Positions 46,682 through 55,605 of a DNA stretch of 64,000 nucleotides are shown one piece after another. Position numbers and translations under genes: made by a program. This stretch comes from Burkholderia latens. Its GTDB lineage: Bacteria > Pseudomonadota > Gammaproteobacteria > Burkholderiales > Burkholderiaceae. The stretch's first letter is position 1; each line of letters begins with the position of its first letter. The stretch is taken from contig NZ_CABVPL010000027.1 of NCBI RefSeq assembly GCF_902499045.1, positions 1 through 64,000 of the forward strand, written 5' to 3'. Below the pieces are notes generated by a model that searched no databases, was not told the DNA's origin, and worked only from the letters and a program-made list of their open reading frames with translations.

Positions 46682-48223
46682 TTACTGCGGCGCCGACGCG
46701 GCCTTCGGTGCGGCGGCCTTCGCGCCCGACGCCTTCGCGGCGGTCGCAGCCTTGGCGGCAGGGCTCTTCGTCGTGCTCTCGGCGAGCAGCGACTTCGATT
46801 CCTGGACCGGCTTGCCTTCGAGCTTGTTGAGCGCCTGCTGCATCATGAAGTCGTCGGCGCTGCCGAACTCGATCGGCTTGCGATCGCGGTCCTTCTGGCG
46901 TTGCTCCGGCGTCTTCTTGTCGTTCTGCTCTTCGAGGACGCGCAACTGGTCCATCCGGCGCTGCTCGCGCTCTTCCTGTTCCTTCTTCTCGTTCGGATCC
47001 TGCGTGTTTGCGAGGTGGTTCGTGTAGTCGACCTCGCGCGTCACGAGCACGTCGTCCGGATCGCCGTCCGCGTACTGATCGACCGGCACGTCGGGCGTGA
47101 TGCCCTTGTTCTGGATCGAACGGCCGCTCGGCGTGTAGTAGTAGGCGGTCGTCAGGCGCAGCGCGGTGTCGGCCGTCATCGGGCGGACCGTCTGCACCGA
47201 GCCCTTGCCGAACGTCGTCTTGCCCATGATCTGCGCGCGCTTCGAGTCCTGCAGCGCGCCGGCGACGATTTCCGATGCGGACGCCGAATACGCGTTCGTC
47301 AGCACGACCATCGGCACGGTCTTGAAGACGGGCGGCAGGTTCTTCAGCGGATCGCCGTCGAAGGACGGCAGGCGGTAGTTGTCGTAGGTGTCGCGGTAGA
47401 CCTGCTTCGAATCCGGGATCTGGCCGTTGGTCGACACGACGACGGAGTCGGGCGGCAGGAACGCGCCGGCGACGCCGACCGCGCTCTGCAGCAGGCCGCC
47501 GCCGTTGTTGCGCAGGTCGAGGATCAGGCCCTTCAGGCTCGGCTGCTGGCGCGCGATGTCCTGCAGTCTCGCGGCGAGATCGGGGGTCGTGCGTTCCTGG
47601 AAGCTCGTGATCCGGATGTATGCGTAGCCCGGAGCGAGGATCTTCATCTTCACGCTCTGGACCTTGATGACCGCGCGCGTGACCGTGACCGGGAACGTGC
47701 GGTCGTCGCTCTTGCGGAAGATCGTCAGCGTGACCTTGGTGCCCGGCTCGCCGCGCATCTGCTTGACGGCCTTGTCGAGCGTCATGCCGCGCACCGGCTT
47801 GTCGTTGATGCGCGTGATCAGGTCGCCCGGGCGGATGCCGGCGCGGAACGCGGGGGTATCTTCGATCGGCGAGATCACCTTGACGAGGCCGTCTTCCTGC
47901 GAGATCTCGATGCCGAGACCGGCGAAGCGGCCCTTGGTCTGCTCCTGCAGCTCGTCGTAGTCGGTCTTGTCGAGGAACGACGAGTGCGGGTCGAGGCTCG
48001 ACACCATGCCCTTGATCGCCGCCGTCAGCAGCTTCTTGTCGTCGACCGGCTCGACGTACTCGCGCTTGATCTGGCCGAACACTTCCGCGAACAGGCGGAG
48101 CTGGTCGAGGGGAAGCGGCGCCGTGACGGTTTGCTCGGCCGACGCCGAGATCTGCAGCGTGGCGAATACGCCCGTGGCAAGGCCCGCGGCAATCAGGCCG
48201 ATGTTCTTCAATTTCATTCGCAT
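46682..48223 (-). CDS. ctpA: C-terminal processing protease (S41 family)
   Basis: Periplasmic serine protease of 513 residues. N-terminal signal or anchor LKNIGLIAAGLATGVFATLQISA, PDZ domain (about 90-175, GRFAGLGIEISQEDG, IRPGDLITRINDKPV), catalytic Ser in NAYSASASEIVAGAL and Lys in MGKTTFGKGSVQT. The C-terminal third, after residue 400, is unusually charged (KKEQEEREQRRMDQLR) and then Ala/Lys-rich. It should cleave hydrophobic C-termini of envelope proteins. Start at 48223 (MRMKLK); no strong ribosome site. Confidence 0.92.
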   Translation of the reverse strand: MRMKLKNIGLIAAGLATGVFATLQISASAEQTVTAPLPLDQLRLFAEVFGQIKREYVEPVDDKKLLTAAIKGMVSSLDPHSSFLDKTDYDELQEQTKGRFAGLGIEISQEDGLVKVISPIEDTPAFRAGIRPGDLITRINDKPVRGMTLDKAVKQMRGEPGTKVTLTIFRKSDDRTFPVTVTRAVIKVQSVKMKILAPGYAYIRITSFQERTTPDLAARLQDIARQQPSLKGLILDLRNNGGGLLQSAVGVAGAFLPPDSVVVSTNGQIPDSKQVYRDTYDNYRLPSFDGDPLKNLPPVFKTVPMVVLTNAYSASASEIVAGALQDSKRAQIMGKTTFGKGSVQTVRPMTADTALRLTTAYYYTPSGRSIQNKGITPDVPVDQYADGDPDDVLVTREVDYTNHLANTQDPNEKKEQEEREQRRMDQLRVLEEQNDKKTPEQRQKDRDRKPIEFGSADDFMMQQALNKLEGKPVQESKSLLAESTTKSPAAKAATAAKASGAKAAAPKAASAPQ

Positions 48224-48277
48224 AGAGAGTCTGGTGCGGTCGGGAAGCGCGTGGCGGTAGCGGGGATGTAGCGGACA

Positions 48278-48283
48278 AGTATA
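48278..48283 (-). promoter_or_regulatory. Candidate -10 box of ctpA
   Basis: TATACT on the minus strand (complement of AGTATA), 55 bases before the ctpA ATG. It lies between 5-bp repeat arms CGGAC (48272-48276) and GTCCG (48291-48295), which may bind a regulator. Confidence 0.45.
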
Positions 48284-48463
48284 ACTGTTCGTCCGAATAC
48301 TCAGTGGAACGGCGCGAAAAGGCCGGAGGCCCGGCGGGTGCCGCCGGATGCGCGGCGAAGTCGAAAGCGGCTTCGACAGCACGGGGGCCGCGAAGGTTCG
48401 CGCCGCGCGCCGGTGCCGGCCGGACAGGCCGCGCGGAAGGCGGCCGGCCCGGCGCGACGGACG

Positions 48464-49210
48464 TCAGCCCGCCTTGCCCTGCTTCGCGACGGCGGCCTGC
48501 GCCTTCGCGATCGCTTCCTGGTCGCCGAGGTAGTAGTGCTTGATCGGCTTCAGGTTCTCGTCGAGTTCATACACGAGCGGCACGCCGTTCGGGATGTTCA
48601 GGCCGACGATGTCGCTGTCGGAGATGCCGTCGAGATACTTGATCAGCGCGCGCAGCGAGTTGCCGTGCGCGGCGATCAGCACCTGCTTGCCCGCGCGCAC
48701 GGCCGGCGCGATCGACTCGTTCCACAGCGGCAGCACGCGTGCGACGGTGTCCTTCAGGCATTCGGTGAGCGGCAGCTGCTCGCGCGGCACCTTCGCGTAG
48801 CGCGGGTCGTTGAACGGCGCGCGTTCGTCGGTCGGCTCGAGCGCGGGCGGCGGCGTGTCGTAGCTGCGGCGCCACACGAGCACCTGCTCGTCGCCGAACT
48901 TCGCGGCCGTCTCCGCCTTGTTCAGGCCCGACAGCGCGCCGTAGTGGCGCTCGTTCAGGCGCCACGAATGGACGACCGGCAGATACATCAGGTCCATCTT
49001 GTCCTGCACGTGCCACAGCGTGCGGATCGCGCGCTTGAGCACCGACGTGTACGCGATGTCGAACGTGTAGCCGGCCTCCTTGAGCAGTTCGCCGGCCTGG
49101 TAGGCCTCGTTGCGACCCTGTTCGGTCAGGTCGACGTCGACCCAGCCGGTGAAGCGGTTTTCCTTGTTCCACGTCGATTCGCCGTGGCGGATGAGAACGA
49201 GTTTGTACAT
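48464..49210 (-). CDS. gpmA: 2,3-bisphosphoglycerate-dependent phosphoglycerate mutase
   Basis: 248-residue glycolytic enzyme interconverting 3- and 2-phosphoglycerate through a phosphohistidine. [20 protein letters not shown] holds the catalytic His9; [23 protein letters not shown] and [12 protein letters not shown] with the second His are all present. [10 protein letters not shown] starts right after an AAGATCC leader. It is divergent from the rhodanese gene. A 240-base gap to ctpA holds its 3' end and the ctpA promoter. Confidence 0.96.
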   Translation of the reverse strand: MYKLVLIRHGESTWNKENRFTGWVDVDLTEQGRNEAYQAGELLKEAGYTFDIAYTSVLKRAIRTLWHVQDKMDLMYLPVVHSWRLNERHYGALSGLNKAETAAKFGDEQVLVWRRSYDTPPPALEPTDERAPFNDPRYAKVPREQLPLTECLKDTVARVLPLWNESIAPAVRAGKQVLIAAHGNSLRALIKYLDGISDSDIVGLNIPNGVPLVYELDENLKPIKHYYLGDQEAIAKAQAAVAKQGKAG

Positions 49211-49295
49211 GGATCTTGCGGTCGGTAGTGATAGGGAAGCGGCGCGCGTCGCACGGCACCCGGACCGGGCCCGCCATCGCGCAAGGCGGTTATTT

Positions 49296-49301
49296 TATAA
49301 T
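49296..49301 (+). promoter_or_regulatory. Candidate -10 box of rhodanese-grxC-secB-gpsA
   Basis: TATAAT in the T-rich context TTATTTTATAATGGCG, 46 bases before the rhodanese GTG, in the divergent gap with gpmA. No clear -35. Confidence 0.6.
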
Positions 49302-49346
49302 GGCGGGATTGTCCTTTTCCGATTTCTCTTTTTCCGGCGGCTTTCC

Positions 49347-49769
49347 GTGACGTTCTTTACCAATTACACGAACCTGGCCCTTATCGCGATCCTGCTGGTT
49401 TCCGGCGGCCTGCTTGCGTGGCCGGCGCTGCGCCGCGGCCGCGGCGGCCTGTCGGCTGCGGAGGCGACGCAGCTCATCAATCGCCGCAACGCGGTCGTGA
49501 TCGACCTGCGCGCGCCGTCCGACTTCGCCGCCGGCCACCTGCCGTCCGCGCGCCAGGTCGCGGCCGGCGAGATCGGCGCGAAAATTGCGCAGGTCGCGAA
49601 GAACAAGAGCACCCCGGTGCTGCTCGTCTGCCAGAACGGCCAGCAGTCGCAGAAGGCGGCGCGCGAGGTCGAGGCGGCGGGCTACGCCGAGGTACACGTG
49701 CTGGAGGGCGGCGTCGCCGCCTGGCAGCAGGCCGGGATGCCGGTCGTCAAACAAGGAGTGGCGAAGTGA
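49347..49769 (+). CDS. Membrane-anchored rhodanese domain protein (YibN-like)
   Basis: 140 residues from a GTG start. One N-terminal helix (TFFTNYTNLALIAILLVSGGLLAWPAL) carries a single rhodanese domain with INRRNAVVIDLRAPSDFAAGHLPSARQV and the catalytic Cys in VLLVCQNGQQSQKAA. It should be a sulfurtransferase at the membrane. The GTG at 49347 puts the helix first; its ribosome site is weak. Its stop overlaps the next start (GTGA). Order rhodanese-grxC-secB-gpsA is the same as in E. coli. Confidence 0.88.
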   Translation: MTFFTNYTNLALIAILLVSGGLLAWPALRRGRGGLSAAEATQLINRRNAVVIDLRAPSDFAAGHLPSARQVAAGEIGAKIAQVAKNKSTPVLLVCQNGQQSQKAAREVEAAGYAEVHVLEGGVAAWQQAGMPVVKQGVAK

Positions 49770-50026
49770 ACAAGGTTCTGATGTACAGCACGCAGGTGTG
49801 TCCGTATTGCATGCAGGCCGAGCGCCTGCTGAAGCTGCGCGGCGTCGAGCAGATCGAAAAGGTGCTGATCGATCGCGATCCGGCCCGCCGCGAGGAAATG
49901 ATGACGCGCACGGGCCGGCGCACGGTGCCGCAGATCTATATCGGCGACACGCACGTCGGCGGTTACGACGATCTGTCGAAGCTCGACCGCGAAGGCGGCC
50001 TCGTGCCGCTTCTGCAAGCGGCCTGA
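49766..50026 (+). CDS. grxC: Glutaredoxin 3
   Basis: 86-residue glutaredoxin, GTG start with AAGGAG eight bases upstream. The dithiol motif CPYC is at residues 12-15; RTVPQIYIGDTHVGGYDDL supplies the glutathione-binding TVP and the GGYDD loop. It reduces protein disulfides with glutathione, made by the gshAB products also in this window. Coupled to the rhodanese gene by a four-base overlap; secB follows after 108 bases. Confidence 0.94.
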   Translation: MNKVLMYSTQVCPYCMQAERLLKLRGVEQIEKVLIDRDPARREEMMTRTGRRTVPQIYIGDTHVGGYDDLSKLDREGGLVPLLQAA

Positions 50027-50134
50027 TTAGGGCAGAATGGCCGCCGGCTGCGCCGCGGCTCCGGGCGCACAGGCTCCAACCGGGCTGGCCGGCATGAAGC
50101 CGCGCCGCCTCGTCACCACTTTTAGGGAAACACC

Positions 50135-50626
50135 ATGTCCGACGTCGAAAACCAACCGTTCTTCAACATCCAGCGCGTCTACCTGAAGGATATGTCGCTC
50201 GAGCAGCCGAATTCGCCGGCGATCTTCCTCGAGCAAGACATGCCGTCGGTTGAAGTCGAAGTCGACGTCAAGGCCGAGCGTCTCGCGGAAAGCGTGTTCG
50301 AGGTCGTCGTGTCGGGCACCGTCACCGCGAAGGTGAAGGACAAGGTCGCGTTCCTGATCGAAGCGAAGCAGGCCGGCATTTTCGACATCCGCAACATTCC
50401 GGACGAACAGCTCGACCCGCTCGTCGGCATCGCGTGCCCGACGATCCTGTTCCCGTACCTGCGCTCGAACATCGCCGACGCGATCACGCGCGCGGGCTTC
50501 CCGCCGATCCATCTGGCCGAAATCAACTTCCAGGCGCTGTACGAGCAGCGTCTCGCGCAGCTTCAGCAGCAGGCCGGTGCGGCAGCCGCACCGAACGGCG
50601 CGCCGAATGGCACGACGCTGAACTGA
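50135..50626 (+). CDS. secB: Protein-export chaperone SecB
   Basis: 163-residue tetrameric chaperone that keeps precursors unfolded for Sec[27 protein letters not shown] at the start, [60 protein letters not shown] and [21 protein letters not shown] are standard. The C-terminal tail ([12 protein letters not shown]) is variable. Follows grxC; gpsA follows. Confidence 0.96.
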   Translation: MSDVENQPFFNIQRVYLKDMSLEQPNSPAIFLEQDMPSVEVEVDVKAERLAESVFEVVVSGTVTAKVKDKVAFLIEAKQAGIFDIRNIPDEQLDPLVGIACPTILFPYLRSNIADAITRAGFPPIHLAEINFQALYEQRLAQLQQQAGAAAAPNGAPNGTTLN

Positions 50627-50652
50627 CGTTTCACTCCGGACCGGTGCTGGGT

Positions 50653-51651
50653 ATGAAAGTAGCCGTTCTCGGCGCCGGTGCCTGGGGCACCGCGCTCGCG
50701 GGCCATCTGGCCGCGCGGCACGATACGCTTCTGTGGGCGCGCGACGCCGCGCTGATCGCCGGGCTGCAGGCCCGGCACGAAAATTCCCGCTATCTGGACG
50801 GCATCGCGCTGCCCGATGCGCTGCGCTACGACGCCGATCTCGGCGCCGCACTCGCGCATGGCGCCGCGGACGACGCGTTGTGCGTGATCGCCGCGCCGGT
50901 GGCCGGGCTGCGCACGCTGTTCGGCGCGATGCGCGACGCGGGCTGCGTGCCCGCGCACGTCGTGTGGGTCTGCAAGGGCTTCGAGGCCGACACGCATCTG
51001 CTGCCGCACCAGGTGATCGCGGCCGAGTTGCCCGGCCAGCACAGCAATGGCGTGCTGTCGGGGCCGAGCTTCGCCCGCGAGGTCGGGCTCGCGCTGCCCG
51101 TCGCGCTGACGGTCGCGAGCACGTCCGCCGAATGCCGCGACCGCACGCTCGCCGCGTTCCATCACGGCGCGATGCGGATCTATACGGGCGACGACGTCGT
51201 CGGCGTCGAGGTCGGCGGCGCGGTGAAGAACGTGCTCGCGATCGCGACCGGCATCTCCGACGGTCTCGGGCTCGGGCTGAACGCGCGCGCCGCGCTCATC
51301 ACGCGCGGCCTCGCCGAAATGTCGCGCCTTGGCGTCGCGCTGGGCGGCCGCGCGGAAACCTTCACGGGCCTCACGGGCCTCGGCGACCTGATCCTCACCG
51401 CGACGGGCGACCTGTCGCGCAATCGCACGGTTGGCCTGCAACTCGCGGCCGGCCGCTCGCTGAACGACATCCTCGGCGCGCTCGGCCATGTGGCGGAAGG
51501 CGTGCGCTGCGCGCAGGCCGTGCTCGCGCTCGCGCGCACGCAGGCGATCGAAATGCCGATCACCGAGGCCGTGTGCGGCGTGCTGTTCGACGGCGTCGCG
51601 CCGCGCGATGCGGTCAGCGGGCTGCTGCGGCGCGACGCGCGCGCCGAATAG
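50653..51651 (+). CDS. gpsA: NAD(P)-dependent glycerol-3-phosphate dehydrogenase
   Basis: 332-residue enzyme making glycerol-3-phosphate for phospholipids. NAD motif [16 protein letters not shown] at the start, [36 protein letters not shown], the catalytic Lys in [22 protein letters not shown], and [26 protein letters not shown]. Its ATG lies 26 bases after secB. No terminator is evident downstream; a 181-base gap follows. Confidence 0.95.
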   Translation: MKVAVLGAGAWGTALAGHLAARHDTLLWARDAALIAGLQARHENSRYLDGIALPDALRYDADLGAALAHGAADDALCVIAAPVAGLRTLFGAMRDAGCVPAHVVWVCKGFEADTHLLPHQVIAAELPGQHSNGVLSGPSFAREVGLALPVALTVASTSAECRDRTLAAFHHGAMRIYTGDDVVGVEVGGAVKNVLAIATGISDGLGLGLNARAALITRGLAEMSRLGVALGGRAETFTGLTGLGDLILTATGDLSRNRTVGLQLAAGRSLNDILGALGHVAEGVRCAQAVLALARTQAIEMPITEAVCGVLFDGVAPRDAVSGLLRRDARAE

Positions 51652-51832
51652 CCGCGACGCATCTCGGCCGGCAGATCGGTCGCGCAGCCGTCGGCGCCGA
51701 GGCGCCGGATGCGGGCGGCGTCCAGCTACGGTCGATGAGCATCACGCCGATTTTTGCGGCCGCGCGCGCGCAAAGCGGTTAGCGTCAAAGCGCGCTACGC
51801 TTGAACCGTCTCCGGCGTTTCGGGAGGGGGTC

Positions 51833-52357
51833 ATGCTGCAGATCGGTTCCACGACGCTCGACGCGCAACTCGTCGACATCACGACGCTCGACGTCGACGC
51901 GATCGTCAACGCCGCGAACGGTTCGTTGCTCGGCGGCGGCGGCGTCGACGGCGCGATTCATCGCGCGGCCGGCCCGGGCCTGCTGGCCGAGTGCCGCACG
52001 CTAGGCGGCTGCGAGACCGGCGACGCGAAGCTCACGCGCGGCCACGGGCTGCCGGCACGTTACGTGATTCATGCGGTCGGCCCGGTCTGGCACGGCGGCG
52101 GGCGCGGCGAGCCCGAGCTGCTTGCCGCGTGCTACCGGCGCGCGATCGAGCTGGCCGACGACGTGGCGGCGACGTCGATCGCGTTCCCCGCGATCAGTTG
52201 CGGCATCTATCGCTATCCGGCCGACGAGGCCGTCGACATCGCGGTCGGCACGGTCATCGAAATGCTTCCGCAGGCGCCGAACCTCGCGCGCGTGATATTC
52301 GCGTGCTTTTCATCCGACATCCACGACCTGTATCGCGCGCGGCTCGCGCGCCGCTAG
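51833..52357 (+). CDS. Macrodomain protein, O-acetyl-ADP-ribose deacetylase type
   Basis: 174-residue macrodomain (YmdB/MacroD-like): VDAIVNAANGSLLGGGGVDGAIHRAAG, then HAVGPVWHGG and IAFPAISCGIYRYPADEAVDIAVGTV. These are the ADP-ribose-binding loops. It may remove acetyl from O-acetyl-ADP-ribose or ADP-ribose from proteins. GGGAGGGGG before the ATG is a strong ribosome site. Convergent with trmL. Confidence 0.92.
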   Translation: MLQIGSTTLDAQLVDITTLDVDAIVNAANGSLLGGGGVDGAIHRAAGPGLLAECRTLGGCETGDAKLTRGHGLPARYVIHAVGPVWHGGGRGEPELLAACYRRAIELADDVAATSIAFPAISCGIYRYPADEAVDIAVGTVIEMLPQAPNLARVIFACFSSDIHDLYRARLARR

Positions 52358-52382
52358 CGCGCTCCGGCGTGCGGCGCGCGCG

Positions 52383-52853
52383 TCACGCGCCGCCTTCGAA
52401 ACCGGCCTGGCGCCACGCCTCGAACACGACCACGGCTACCGTGTTCGACAGATTCAGGCTGCGGTTGCCCGGCCGCATCGGCAGGCGCACGCGCTGTTCG
52501 TTCGGAAAGCGCTCGAGCAGATCGGCCGGCAGGCCGCGCGTCTCGGAGCCGAACACGAACCAGTCGCCGGGCGCGAACGCGTGATCGTGAAAGCGTCCGG
52601 AGCCGCGCGTCGTGAACGCGAACGTCCGCGCGGGATCGGGCGTCTCGGCCGCGACGAACGCGTTCCAGTCTCGATGCACGCGCATTTCCGCGTACTCGTG
52701 ATAGTCGAGGCCCGCGCGACGCATCTTCGCGTCGTCGAGCGGAAAGCCGAGCGGCTCGATCAGATGCAGGCGCGCGCCGGTATTGGCGCACAGGCGGATC
52801 ACGTTGCCGGTGTTCGGCGGAATTTCGGGGGCGACGAGGACGACGTTGAACAT
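52383..52853 (-). CDS. trmL: tRNA (cytidine(34)-2'-O)-methyltransferase TrmL
   Basis: 156-residue SPOUT methyltransferase: MFNVVLVAPEIPPNTGNVIRLCANTGARLHLIEPLGFPLD, then FGSETRGLPADLLERFP and RLPMRPGNRSLNLSNTVAVVVFEAWRQ, the knotted cofactor-binding end. It methylates the wobble base of leucine tRNAs. Ends 25 bases from the macrodomain gene (convergent). Confidence 0.95.
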   Translation of the reverse strand: MFNVVLVAPEIPPNTGNVIRLCANTGARLHLIEPLGFPLDDAKMRRAGLDYHEYAEMRVHRDWNAFVAAETPDPARTFAFTTRGSGRFHDHAFAPGDWFVFGSETRGLPADLLERFPNEQRVRLPMRPGNRSLNLSNTVAVVVFEAWRQAGFEGGA

Positions 52854-52966
52854 GGTTGGGTCTGGCTGGGCCGGCCGGGCGGAACGACGTGCGTTCCTTC
52901 CCGGCCGGCCGGTTCGTGACGGCCGAGACCGCGTGCGGGCGGCCGGCCTCTCTACTTTCTATCTAA

Positions 52967-53779
52967 TTAATCCCTGGCGGTGCGCAGCGCAACCAGATTC
53001 GTCACGCGCGCGGCACCGGCCGCCTTCAATGTGTGCGCGGCCGCCGCGAGCGTCGCGCCGGACGTCATCACGTCGTCGACGAGCGCCACGTGGCGGCCGG
53101 CAACTTCGCCCGCCACCGCGAACGCCGCGTGCACGTTGTCGCGCCGTGCGCGCCGGTCGAGCCGCGACTGCGGCGCGGTGTCGGCCACGCGTGCGAGCAG
53201 CGCCGCGTCCGCGCGCACGCCGAGCCGGCGCGCGAGCGGCCGCGCGATCGCCCACGCCTGGTTGTAGCCGCGGGAGACGAGCCGTGCGCGCGACAGCGGC
53301 ACCGGCGCGATCACGTCGAAGCCGCCCGCGGCGCGCATCGCGTCGGTATCGTCGATCTGCCGCGCGAGCCGCGCCGCGAATTCCGCGCCGAGCGCGAGCC
53401 GCGCATGAAACTTCAGGCCGCGCGCGAGCGTGTCGAGCGGGGCGCGGTAATCGGCGAGCGCGAGCGTCGCATCGAACGGCGGCGGGGTCGCGCGGCACGC
53501 ATCGCACCGGTACGCGGACGATTGTCCGGTGCGCGCATGCCGGCCGCGAGTCGGGCGCAGCCGCGGCGTGCCGGCGCTCAGCGGCACCGCGCAGACGTCG
53601 CAGCGCAGCCGCGCTTCATTCCAGTACGCGCCGTCGCAGGCCATGCAAATCACCGTATGTGACAAATTGCCGCACAGTGCGCATCGATTCGGCAATGCGA
53701 GTGCGGCGACGCGCGCGGCCAGCCCGCGAACCTGCGACAAAACGACGCGCATTTGGCGCGGGGCGAAACGGCGATCCAT
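52967..53779 (-). CDS. ComF/GntX family phosphoribosyltransferase-like protein
   Basis: 270 residues. N-terminal zinc-finger cysteines (RCALCGNLSHTVICMAC and CDVCAVPL, CDACRATPP) followed by a type I phosphoribosyltransferase fold with HVALVDDVMTSGATLAAAAHTLK. Homologues (ComF, GntX) help DNA uptake in competent bacteria. AGGAG eight bases before the ATG at 53779 sets the start. It is divergent from the BioC-like methyltransferase gene, as gntX neighbours bio genes in enterics. Whether it acts with comM in this organism is unproven. Confidence 0.88.
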   Translation of the reverse strand: MDRRFAPRQMRVVLSQVRGLAARVAALALPNRCALCGNLSHTVICMACDGAYWNEARLRCDVCAVPLSAGTPRLRPTRGRHARTGQSSAYRCDACRATPPPFDATLALADYRAPLDTLARGLKFHARLALGAEFAARLARQIDDTDAMRAAGGFDVIAPVPLSRARLVSRGYNQAWAIARPLARRLGVRADAALLARVADTAPQSRLDRRARRDNVHAAFAVAGEVAGRHVALVDDVMTSGATLAAAAHTLKAAGAARVTNLVALRTARD

Positions 53780-53829
53780 CGCGAACACTCCTGACGGCCC
53801 GCCTCGCTGAAGGCTACGAGGCGAGCGAG

Positions 53830-53835
53830 TATACT
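53830..53835 (+). promoter_or_regulatory. Candidate -10 box of the BioC-like gene
   Basis: TATACT 27 bases before the ATG at 53862, in the 82-base gap with the divergent ComF-like gene. Confidence 0.45.
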
Positions 53836-53861
53836 TCGGGCTCTTCGCCAGTGTGCCCGAC

Positions 53862-54827
53862 ATGTCCCCAGCTTCGACTTCAACCGGCCGTCCGGCCAAT
53901 GACGCCCGGCGTTTGCGGCGCATCTTCGACCGCCGTGCCGCCACGTTCGACGCGGTCGCGTTCCTGCCGCGCGAGATCGCGCAGCGGATGAACGAGCGCC
54001 TCGAATACATCAAGGTGAGCCCCGCGGCCGTGCTGGACGCGGGCTGCGGCCCGGGCGACGACCTGCCGGCGCTGCGCGCGCGCTTTCCCGAGGCGCCGGT
54101 GTTCGGCGTCGATCTCTCCGGCGCGATGCTCGCGCGGGCCGGCGCGCGCGAGGTCGAGCAGACGAGCTGGCGCCGCTGGCTGCCCGCATCGCTCGGCCGG
54201 GCGCTGGGGCAGCGCGGCCCGCGCGTCGCGCAGGCCGACTTTTCGGTGCTGCCGTTCGCGGCCGGCGCGTTCGACCTGATCTGGTCGAACCTCGCGCTGC
54301 ACTGGCATTCGCGTCCCGATACCGTGTTCCCCGAATGGCAGCGCGTGCTGCGCGTGAACGGCCTGCTGATGTTCAGCACGCTCGGCCCCGACACGCTGCG
54401 CGAGCTGCGCGCGGCCTGCGCGGACGCCGAAGCGGCGCTCGGGATCGCGCCGGGTGCCGCGCGCGTGATCGATTTCGTCGACATGCACGATCTCGGCGAC
54501 ATGCTCGTCGAGAGCGGCTTCGAGATTCCGGTGATGGACCAGGAAGTGCTGACCGTCACGTACAAGACCCCGGATTCCCTGCTGGCCGACGTGCGCCGCT
54601 GGGGCGCCTATCCGTTCGATCGCACGGTGCCGCCGCACGCGGCGCGGCGCTTTCGCGCGGCGCTCGGCGACGCGCTGGACGCGCGCCGGCGCGCGGACGG
54701 CACGATCGCGCTGACGTTCGAGGTGATCTACGGCCACGCCTGGAAGGCCGTGCCGCGCACGACCGCGGAAGGGCACGGGATCGTGCGCATCGAAGATATC
54801 GGAAAGGGGCGTCCGAGGAATCGGTGA
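53862..54827 (+). CDS. SAM-dependent methyltransferase, BioC-like
   Basis: 321 residues. RRIFDRRAATFDAVAFLPREIAQRMNERL is the BioC-type N-terminus; the SAM-binding motif is VLDAGCGPGDDL (about 60-71), with ADFSVLPFAAGAFDLIWSNLALHW as the later motifs. BioC methylates malonyl-ACP to start biotin synthesis. No other bio gene is in the window, and the protein is longer than E. coli BioC (251), so a quinone or other methyltransferase is possible. ATG at 53862; a GTG three codons earlier is in frame. Confidence 0.78.
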   Translation: MSPASTSTGRPANDARRLRRIFDRRAATFDAVAFLPREIAQRMNERLEYIKVSPAAVLDAGCGPGDDLPALRARFPEAPVFGVDLSGAMLARAGAREVEQTSWRRWLPASLGRALGQRGPRVAQADFSVLPFAAGAFDLIWSNLALHWHSRPDTVFPEWQRVLRVNGLLMFSTLGPDTLRELRAACADAEAALGIAPGAARVIDFVDMHDLGDMLVESGFEIPVMDQEVLTVTYKTPDSLLADVRRWGAYPFDRTVPPHAARRFRAALGDALDARRRADGTIALTFEVIYGHAWKAVPRTTAEGHGIVRIEDIGKGRPRNR

Positions 54828-54944
54828 AGCGGTAAAGAGGGGTTTTGTTATGTCTGAAATTAGCGGCGCAAAGCGGGGTCGAATTGACGCGCAAAACGGC
54901 CGGGAAGCTTGTGGCGCTTGGCTTGCGGGCCGATAGCCGCTTGC

Positions 54945-54973
54945 TTGTGGATGCCATTGAACCCGCCTATAAT
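54945..54973 (+). promoter_or_regulatory. Sigma-70-like promoter of the DUF2244 gene
   Basis: TTGTGG at 54945-54950, 17-base spacer, TATAAT at 54968-54973. It is the clearest -35/-10 pair in the window, about 90 bases before the DUF2244 gene ATG. It lies in the 234-base gap 54828-55061, where no gene is supported. Confidence 0.65.
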
Positions 54974-55061
54974 GCGTCAGCTTGTCGTCCTGGGGTCCCC
55001 GCAATACGGGCCGACGAGTCCGATGCAGGCATGCATCGCATGCCATTCGCGTGAGGCGGCG

Positions 55062-55547
55062 ATGGAAGCAGCGAGGGTGTTGGCGGAGACGACGAACAGC
55101 GAACCGGTCCTCGCGGACTGGCTGATGAAACGCAACTGTTCGGTGTCGCCGCGCCAGTTCATGCTGTTTTACGCGTCGCTCGCGGGCTTCTCGCTGGTGA
55201 TCGCGGCACTGCTGATGTGGCGCGGAGCGTGGCTCGTCATGCCCTTTACCGGAGTCGAATTGCTGGCGGTCGGCATCGCGTTCGCGATCTACGCTCGTCA
55301 TGCGGTCGATTACGAGCGCATCAGGCTGTTTCCGCATCGGCTCGTGATCGAGCGGATGGATGCGGAGCGGCTCACGCAGATCGAATTCAACCCGCGCTGG
55401 GTGCGGGTCGAGCCGGGTGCGACGCCGCGCGATCCGATTCGACTCGTATCGCGCGGGCAGACCGTCGTAATCGGGCAGCATCTCGCGCAGTACAAGCGTG
55501 CGCAGTTCGCCGACGAACTGCGCGTGTCGCTCAGGCGCTGCGGCTGA
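55062..55547 (+). CDS. DUF2244 integral membrane protein
   Basis: 161 residues, small membrane protein with two helices (LFYASLAGFSLVIAALLMWRG and LVMPFTGVELLAVGIAFAIYA) and the conserved RNCSVSPRQF segment and C-terminal RIRLFPHRLVIER, then an SLRRCG end. DUF2244 genes commonly precede cytochrome c oxidase genes in betaproteobacteria, as here (58 bases before ctaC). The ATG at 55062 has GAGGCGG upstream. Function unknown. Confidence 0.85.
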   Translation: MEAARVLAETTNSEPVLADWLMKRNCSVSPRQFMLFYASLAGFSLVIAALLMWRGAWLVMPFTGVELLAVGIAFAIYARHAVDYERIRLFPHRLVIERMDAERLTQIEFNPRWVRVEPGATPRDPIRLVSRGQTVVIGQHLAQYKRAQFADELRVSLRRCG

Positions 55548-55605
55548 CGAGGCGCGGGCACCGGCCGGAACGGGCCGGCCGCTCGCGCGACGGGGGAGGG
55601 TTTGA

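Noticed and set aside
54850-54936. 28-codon frame beginning MSEISGAKRG between the BioC-like and DUF2244 genes
   Set aside because: No ribosome site and no recognisable features; it lies upstream of the DUF2244 promoter.
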